Assembly: GCF_003286085.1 (NCBI RefSeq)
Contig: NW_020825288.1
Location: 10,478,001-10,542,000 of the forward strand
DNA: 64,000 nt
Direction: 5' to 3'
From: Drosophila persimilis
Lineage: Eukaryota > Arthropoda > Insecta > Diptera > Drosophilidae
The first letter of the stretch is position 1. Every line of letters starts with the position of its first letter. Below are positions 50,142-64,000 of the stretch, piece by piece. The notes beneath the pieces are model-generated. The model ran no database searches. It saw only the letters and a program-made list of their open reading frames with translations, and was not told the DNA's origin. The position numbers and the translations under genes are program-made.

Positions 50142-52277
50142 TAAGAAAACGCAACGGTAAACGGTAAAGACTAGTGCGTGCCGCAGAGGCACGGCACGGC
50201 GAAAACAAACTGAAAACAATACAATTCCATTAAAAATCTAACCATGAATAAGAAGAAAAAAATATATACATATATAAAGTATATTTCTGTGATCGTGTGC
50301 GCGCCCGCTCTCTTGAACATTTCTTTGCTCTTGAGCGACAAAAGCTTTTTCGTAAAGCTCCTCTAATAACTGTTTGCAAAAGCCCCAGTGACTGTGTGCA
50401 TGGGCGTGAGTGTGTGTGTGTCTATTCGATCTCTCTCTCTCTCCCGCTCTACGGGTATTGAATGGTTCTGCCCCCTCAATTGATTTGAACAAGTGCAGCG
50501 CAGACACAAAATGAAAACAAACGATCACAAAAAGTGCAAAGCAAAAAATCCAATCAAAATAGTGGGACCCAAGAAGAACAGAAAGTGAAAAGAAAAAATG
50601 AAACAGTGTGACCCTCTCTCTGTGCGATCCGAGGAGCTAAAAAGGAGGATCGGTTCGGAATGGGAATGGGAATGGGAACTGGAACTGAAATGATTTTCAA
50701 TTAAAGCGTACAGGCGGCCCCGATAAGATAAGAAAGAGCGCGCGCACTTGCGGGCGGGCGGACGATTGGTCTGGTCGGGTCGGGTCTGGTCTGGTGGTTT
50801 GGCAAATATTTAGCAAGAGCCGCGCATTCTCCTCAGCAACGGAGAGGGGATCCGATCCCCGGAGACGAAAAACGAAGACAACAAACGACAACTTTGTTTG
50901 CATGCGTTACTCTCTACGCTTCGCATCGTTTCGTTTCGTTCCGTCCGTTTCCTTCTCATGATTTCGTTCGCCCAAGGATGTTTTTGTTGGAATACGAAAG
51001 AGGGCGGAATAGCAAAGAGCAGCGCAGCCAACAGAAAGTCAGAAAGTGATAAGTGGATCCAAGCCAACGGAATTTCATGACTTTCCACAACAATTTCTAG
51101 ATGGATGATTGGGGGATTGTGTTCCAGTTTGGTTTTGTTTGTCTGAATGCCTGTGTGTGGTGTTGCCAGGTACTTTTACTGAACCGAGGGTAGATTGTGT
51201 TCTTTAAAAAGATAACATTTCCGATCAGCACCACAACAAGACTCTGTTAAGCCATGTATATATCTGGATCTTTGAACACTTTTAGCAACTAGCGGAACTA
51301 AGGTACATTTTCTGCTTCCTCCAATTGAGGCAAAATTGATGATCTACTGATACACCAAAAACCTTAAGACTGAAACTCAAAGGATTCGTAGTTGTCGTAG
51401 GGTATCTTCAAGTCGTGAGAGCGACTTTGGGCTTCTTAGTTGATTTTTTTGTGTTCTGTTTTATGGCAGGCGTAAAGTTTTTCCATTTTGTCGTCTACGT
51501 GCCTGTTGCTGCTCTGCTCCGTTCTGCTTCCTCTTTTTGTTGTTGCTCTCCTATTCACTCCGTTCTCCGCCTTCCTCTTCTGTCTACTCTTCGCATCTGC
51601 TTCTTCTGTCGCGCACACACACACACACACACACGCACACGCCCTTTGGCAAGTTTTCAAGTCAAACACGCATACACACACACAAGCATGCTTCTACAGG
51701 CAACTGTTTCTGTGGCCGCGTCGTTGTCCCATTTCCACACACACAGCCACACATCCCCATTCACTCTCACAGACCGTCCCGTTCGCCGTCCCCCGTCCCC
51801 CGCTCGTTGCTCTCTTCGTCTTCATACTCTCTGTCGATCTGTGCGTGTGTGTGGTGGGGTTTCGGGATTATTTGTTGCTGTTGTAATTTGCTGCCCATTT
51901 GAAACACATTTGAAATTTCCATTTAGATTTCCTCATTTAGTTTTCCTGACTGCCGTCGCCAGCGCCATCGCCCCGGCAATGAATGGCCTGCATAATGTTC
52001 GAAGGGGGGCTCGGGGTGGGGAACAGTTTGACCCGCGGGGTCGTCTCTTAAATTAAATTTTGTTTGCACTTGCGAGTAATTTACGGAGCCCCCTCCCATG
52101 CGGGGGACGGGGAAAACTCTCAGATCTAACTGGAAGACACACACACACACACAAACACACACACGGGCTGGGGAGGGGCAATGGAATATCCTTGAACAAC
52201 ATACATATGTACATCTGATAGCAGGATCCTTAAGCCTAAAACTAACTTGAGTGTGCGTGTGTTCCGTTTGATTACAG
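50142..52277 (+). other. Probable ttk leader intron
   Basis: About 2.1 kb between the 50.0 kb promoter exon and the acceptor TTGATTACAG at 52277. It contains (AC)n stretches near 51615-51634 and 52138-52163 and an AGGGTATC terminus near 51398 that may be the end of another DINE-1-like fragment. No gene seen. Confidence 0.4.
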
Positions 52278-52292
52278 CACGCCCTGGAATAT

Positions 52293-52395
52293 ATGTTCTG
52301 TACATTGAAACGATTGTCAGGAAGCAGGACGAGTGCTAAGGACATTAGATGAAACCCATGCTACGGCTAACAATTGAATGAAGAGCACTATATAG
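52293..52395 (+). promoter_or_regulatory. Three chained uORFs in the ttk leader (ATGA overlaps)
   Basis: uORF1 runs 52293-52352 (19 codons plus TGA), uORF2 52349-52381 (10 codons plus TGA) and uORF3 52378-52395 (5 codons plus TAG). The stop of uORF1 overlaps the start of uORF2 as ATGA, and the stop of uORF2 overlaps the start of uORF3 the same way. No other ATG lies between uORF3 and the main start at 52476. If in the mature leader, as expected from the acceptor at 52277, they would hold back or meter TTK translation. Whether they are used is inferred. Confidence 0.5.
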
Positions 52396-52475
52396 GGTAT
52401 CCAGACAGCGTCATCCCGTCCAAATCCAATCAATCAACTAGCAAAAGGGATCACCGCAACCACAACGGCTTCCAA

Positions 52476-60314
<7,839 letters not shown>

Positions 60315-61390
60315 AGACTTTGGAAAGGGATCCCCACTTAACGCTAACGCACACACACAGAACGCACCTTATAGCGAGGTCTCTCAACTGTAGAATACTT
60401 GATACGGTTAAGGATAAGCAAACAAAAACACAAACACTCAACCGGATTGTTAGTTAAATTAAAGCAATACTAAGCTAAAACACTACTCGTACTACTACGT
60501 GCTCCGTCCAGATAGCCTTAAAATTAAGTAACACTCTTAATCTAGTGTATTTTTAGCCTGTAAGAATGCTAATCCTTGGGCCCAAGCTGGCAAGCGGGAA
60601 GAACGTAACCCACCTGCCATTGTGCGCGCACAGTTCAGTGAACTCTAATGACTTTCGGCTTTAATTATAAACAATTTACAGAGTTCGAAGATAACCGATC
60701 CGAACCGAACCCCTTCCTAATGGGGTAGGGGAAGGGACTTTTAGAACTTTTTCTTTTCTTTTTGTGATTTTGTTGAACCCTTTTTTTTGATTTGTAAACT
60801 TTTGTTTTATTTTAGCATACTTTTTGTTTTTGTTGTACATATATAGCATATACATATATAGTATATAGATTTGTTTAATACTCAAAGTCCCCGTAGTATA
60901 ATTTTGTTCATATCCTTGGCAACAAGATGAAATGAAATCAAATGTATTGGCTATTTGTGCAATTATCAAAATGAATTGGTAAAGGGGTCCGCGCCACGGA
61001 AGGAGCAGGCGTTTCTGCGGCCCCGCCAAAAATGTTGTAAACTTAATTATCGACTACTTAATTAGGATATAGAACTAGACTATAAGGCATGTTCCAATGT
61101 ACAACAAAATGCGCAAAGGACTTCCCAGTGAAGAAGAAATCTGAACTGAACTGATATTTATACGACGAAAAAGCCAATTTCGAGGTGGAGTGGGATCTCT
61201 GTCTGTCAATTACTTGTATTATCACATAAACAATTTACTTAAATGGCAACCATTACGACTTACAACTTACAATGCGCTCAATCCGATAGATATTATACTA
61301 TTACAGATATTACAGATCAAGACGCGAGAGTGGAGTCTAGGCTTACGATTCGATTCATGGAGAGACACTTGAAGGAGTTCATAAAATAAA
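60315..61390 (+). other. ttk: TTK88 3' UTR with poly(A) signal
   Basis: About 1.1 kb after the TTK88 stop. AATAAA at 61385-61390 is the best end signal. A Pumilio-type element, TGTACATA, lies at 60834-60841. No coding content. Confidence 0.6.
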
Positions 61391-61657
61391 GAGAATTTTA
61401 CTAAAAATAACCGACGATACTACACCAAAGATGCTACATCTGATATTTTGATTTGCTTTTAATTACATTGAACGTTGATATGCAAGGACTGGACCATTGA
61501 GTGGCCTCTGCGACAGAAACACAGTCCTCTTTCCGTCCAACCGACAGATGAGCGCTGCTGCATGACGCGTGACACGTGTTACCGAATAATTAATCTTATA
61601 CTAATATTCGAGGAAAATTTGTCATTCAAATTGCGAGTAGTTTTCATTCTTAAATAG

Positions 61658-61663
61658 TTTATT
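61658..61663 (-). terminator. Poly(A) signal of CstF50
   Basis: AATAAA on the minus strand, about 37 bases past the CstF50 stop codon. It gives a very short 3' UTR and leaves about 270 bases between the convergent poly(A) signals of ttk and CstF50. Confidence 0.7.
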
Positions 61664-61699
61664 TTTTTCCGAAATTTCTTCCACTTTCTATGGTACAAA

Positions 61700-63105
61700 T
61701 TATTGATTGGTGGCCCTTCGATACCAGAAGCGTGCACGAAAGTCATCGGAGCAGGTTAGGAACGCGGGCGAATTGGGCGAATGGGTGATGTAGCGTACAG
61801 GTCCGTTGTGGCCCAGAGAGTTGAGCGTTAGCCTACAGCCGTTGCGCGAATTCCAGGAACACAGAGATGTCGTTGCCTCGTCGGGAAAGAGGACATAGTC
61901 CTCGGTGTGGTTAAAGACGGCCTCGGTTTGGTTCTCCTGCTTGCCGGTAGTGCCGGCGCCCGTGTACGTTTGTATGGGTCGACTGGTGCAGAGCTCCCAC
62001 AGGTAGACAAGCGAATCCATACCCGAAGATAGTAGATACTGGAATGCAATGAAATCGAGAATAGTGCTTGGATAAGAAGGAATGGTGTCCCAGGGTCATG
62101 GCCAACACTTACCTTGCCGTTTCGTGTGAATTGCAGGGAGCAAATGGCCGCCCCGCCATGGGCCTCCGCAATGGTGTTGATGCAACGGCCACTGATGCCA
62201 TCCCAGACCTTGATGTCGCCATCATAGCTGCCCGTCGCATATAGTTTGGCTGTGGGCGAATACTTCACACACGTGACCCCGGCCTTATGCTGCTGCGAGG
62301 GAATAGCGCTGACGAAACACTGCGTGGTGTGCACATCGTACACACGCAGAACATTGTGCTCCGTGCCGATGGCTATGTAGTCGCCAGTGGGATGAAACGA
62401 CAGACACAACACCGGCTCACAGTCGGTAAATACTTTGTGGGCCTTCTTTACCGATGGCTTGGCGATGTCAAACAGTTTGACAGTGCCATCACGCGATGCC
62501 GATGCCAGGATGTGCTCCTTGGGATGAAACTCCAGATAGGACACCTCATCGGTGTGGTCATACAGGGTGCGTATAACCGGATGACCCTGTTGCTCGCGAC
62601 CCGGCTCACATTCGTCTGGCGCAGACTTGGCCAGCATACGCTCCACATCCAAAATCTTGATGCTGGCATCCACACTGCCGGTGGCCACCAGAGAGCCGTC
62701 GTAACTAAAGGCGCCGGCACGGCAAGCCTGCTTGTGAGACGTCACGTAGGCCGTTTCATAGGAGTGCGGCTCCGGCGCCAGGGCGGATGCTTCGGGCTCA
62801 AACTCGAGATCTATGCCAGGCAGGACGTCGTCGGAATTGAGTTTCTCCTTGTCGGACAATGTCTGCATGCCGGATATCATCACATGCAGCAGGCGCTCGC
62901 TCGGGGCGCACTGATCTGCCTTGACCAGCATCGACAGCTCCATGGCGAACTTCTCCAAGCCATCGTACATCAGCTGGCTGCAATATGGAATATAGGATAA
63001 TTGAGGGTTCTGGTCTGCAAACACACAACCTTACCTTATCATCAGTCGGTACAGTATTTCCCGGTTCTTAACCAGATTGTTGGGATCCAATATTTCATCG
63101 CGCAT
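61700..63105 (-). CDS. CstF50: CstF50, cleavage stimulation factor 50 kDa subunit (WD40 protein, 424 aa)
   Basis: Nuclear component of the CstF complex that binds the GU-rich element downstream of poly(A) sites in pre-mRNA 3' processing; orthologue of vertebrate CSTF1. Exons: 63105-63035, 62977-62113 and 62038-61700. All introns are GT-AG (57 and 74 bases). The N-terminal dimerisation segment starts [20 protein letters not shown] and continues [15 protein letters not shown], followed by a linker and seven or so WD40 repeats from about residue 105 (for example [49 protein letters not shown]). The C terminus is WYRRATNQ. At 424 residues it matches the expected length. The start is chosen because it gives the conserved N terminus. 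The gene is convergent with ttk and intact. Confidence 0.95.
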
Positions 63106-64000
63106 TGTGCCGGTTTGATTTTGTTATAAACAAAACGCAAAAACAGATTCCACCGTCTATATCAAAGTAATCGTTATCGGTTTGGTATAGCTGGTACACC
63201 ATCTCTAACTGGAGTACTGCAAAGCGGTTTTTTCAATCGTGTAGAATTACCAGGTGCCGCATTTACGGTTTCATCCCTGTGTAGATGCCATGTAGCAAAA
63301 TTCGTTCCATTAAATTTCTTTCCAGCCCTGCGGTCATTGTATTGTATTGTTGGTATTCCGCCGAATTACAATTTAAGGAATCTTCAATTTAGCCATTTTT
63401 TAAGCTGGATGAAGTGGTTGTTGGAATTGGAACTTCATTTCCCTTTTAACTTTTCTGCACTTGGCCACTACACAGACACAAGAAGTTAATTTTTTGAAGG
63501 AAATACACCTCTTTTACGGTATTATTAGGTAAAATCGAGAAATGTAACGGTTTTTGGGCCACCAAATTCTGCGGTCAAAAAGGACTGTAAATAAAATTGC
63601 CCCTTTTTATGGCATGTATGGCACCAAGGTCTACTTGAAGTAACGGATTTTATAATTGAACCGACCTGATCTAGATTATTAATGGGGAGTGCGTTTTTTC
63701 GGTAAATCCTAGCTTTTGTTCTATACCTATGATGTATGGGCCGTAGAAAGAGTCGGATTTAAGTCGACCACAACTAACTATACAGTACGAGAACCAAACG
63801 ATTATTACGGTTTTTATAAGGTAGATATAACCAACACAGCGTTTGGAAGTCACTGGCAATTGCTTTACACCGGATTGATGGAACGCATTACCGCATACAG
63901 TATACTGTATGGTTAGTGGTAATATTCAACAGAATATCAAAATCGAGGAATATGATGGAATACGAATACAAATAATTCGTCAGTATATCTTTGGTATATT
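63106..64000. other. Upstream flank of CstF50
   Basis: About 900 bases upstream of CstF50 to the window edge. It must contain the CstF50 promoter, probably TATA-less; I see no strong core motif. The last 400 bases are AT-rich with short open frames (63671-63916) that have no recognisable protein features. Confidence 0.5.

Noticed and set aside
52374-52475. In-frame TTG-initiated N-terminal extension of TTK
   Set aside because: The frame is open for 34 codons upstream, but it lacks ATG and the known TTK N terminus MKMASQRF starts at 52476 in a good context.
63671-63916. Overlapping short frames at the right edge
   Set aside because: Both strands are open over the same 200 bases in AT-rich DNA, with no protein signature.

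Overview
This window is insect nuclear DNA, almost certainly from a Drosophila. The evidence is small phase-consistent introns, abundant (CA)n/(GA)n/(CAG)n microsatellites, INE-1/DINE-1-like interspersed elements, and two unmistakable Drosophila genes at the right end. The coding sequence differs enough from my memory of D. melanogaster that an obscura-group species seems likely, but that is inference.

Right end (about 50-63 kb). The plus strand carries tramtrack (ttk), the BTB/C2H2 zinc-finger repressor. Three common coding exons (BTB domain, AT-hook-like basic stretch, acidic linker) splice to one of two alternative last exons, each with its own zinc-finger pair, giving about 657 aa (TTK69) and about 828 aa (TTK88). 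The first coding intron has a GC-AG boundary, and the leader just before the start codon holds three short uORFs chained by ATGA stop/start overlaps. Convergent to ttk, on the minus strand, is CstF50, the WD40 subunit of cleavage stimulation factor: three exons, 424 aa, complete.

Middle (21.2-30.8 kb). Six small two-exon genes lie head to tail on the minus strand. Each begins with a 15-20 residue hydrophobic leader exon ending at a phase-0 intron, followed by one long exon. Five share a C-terminal region of about 125 residues with three invariant cysteines and a final P-x-Y-P-x-H motif that I cannot assign to a named family. The sixth shares only the leader exon and ends in a GPI-anchor-like tail. 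At least two broken copies, an obvious tandem segmental duplication, internal protein repeats and a hypervariable patch next to an unchanged intron show very fast birth-and-death evolution. This is the most interesting content of the window.

The remainder (0-21 kb, 31-52 kb) has no coding gene I can support. It looks like the 5' regulatory and intronic territory of ttk: two candidate Inr+DPE promoters (37.2 and 50.0 kb), a TATA+Inr promoter (6.0 kb), a dense GATA-site cluster (20.3-20.6 kb), microsatellites, AT-rich islands and a few DINE-1-like insertions. If the 6.0 kb promoter belongs to ttk, the six-gene cluster is nested antisense in a ttk intron; if ttk starts at 37.2 kb, the cluster is divergent from it.
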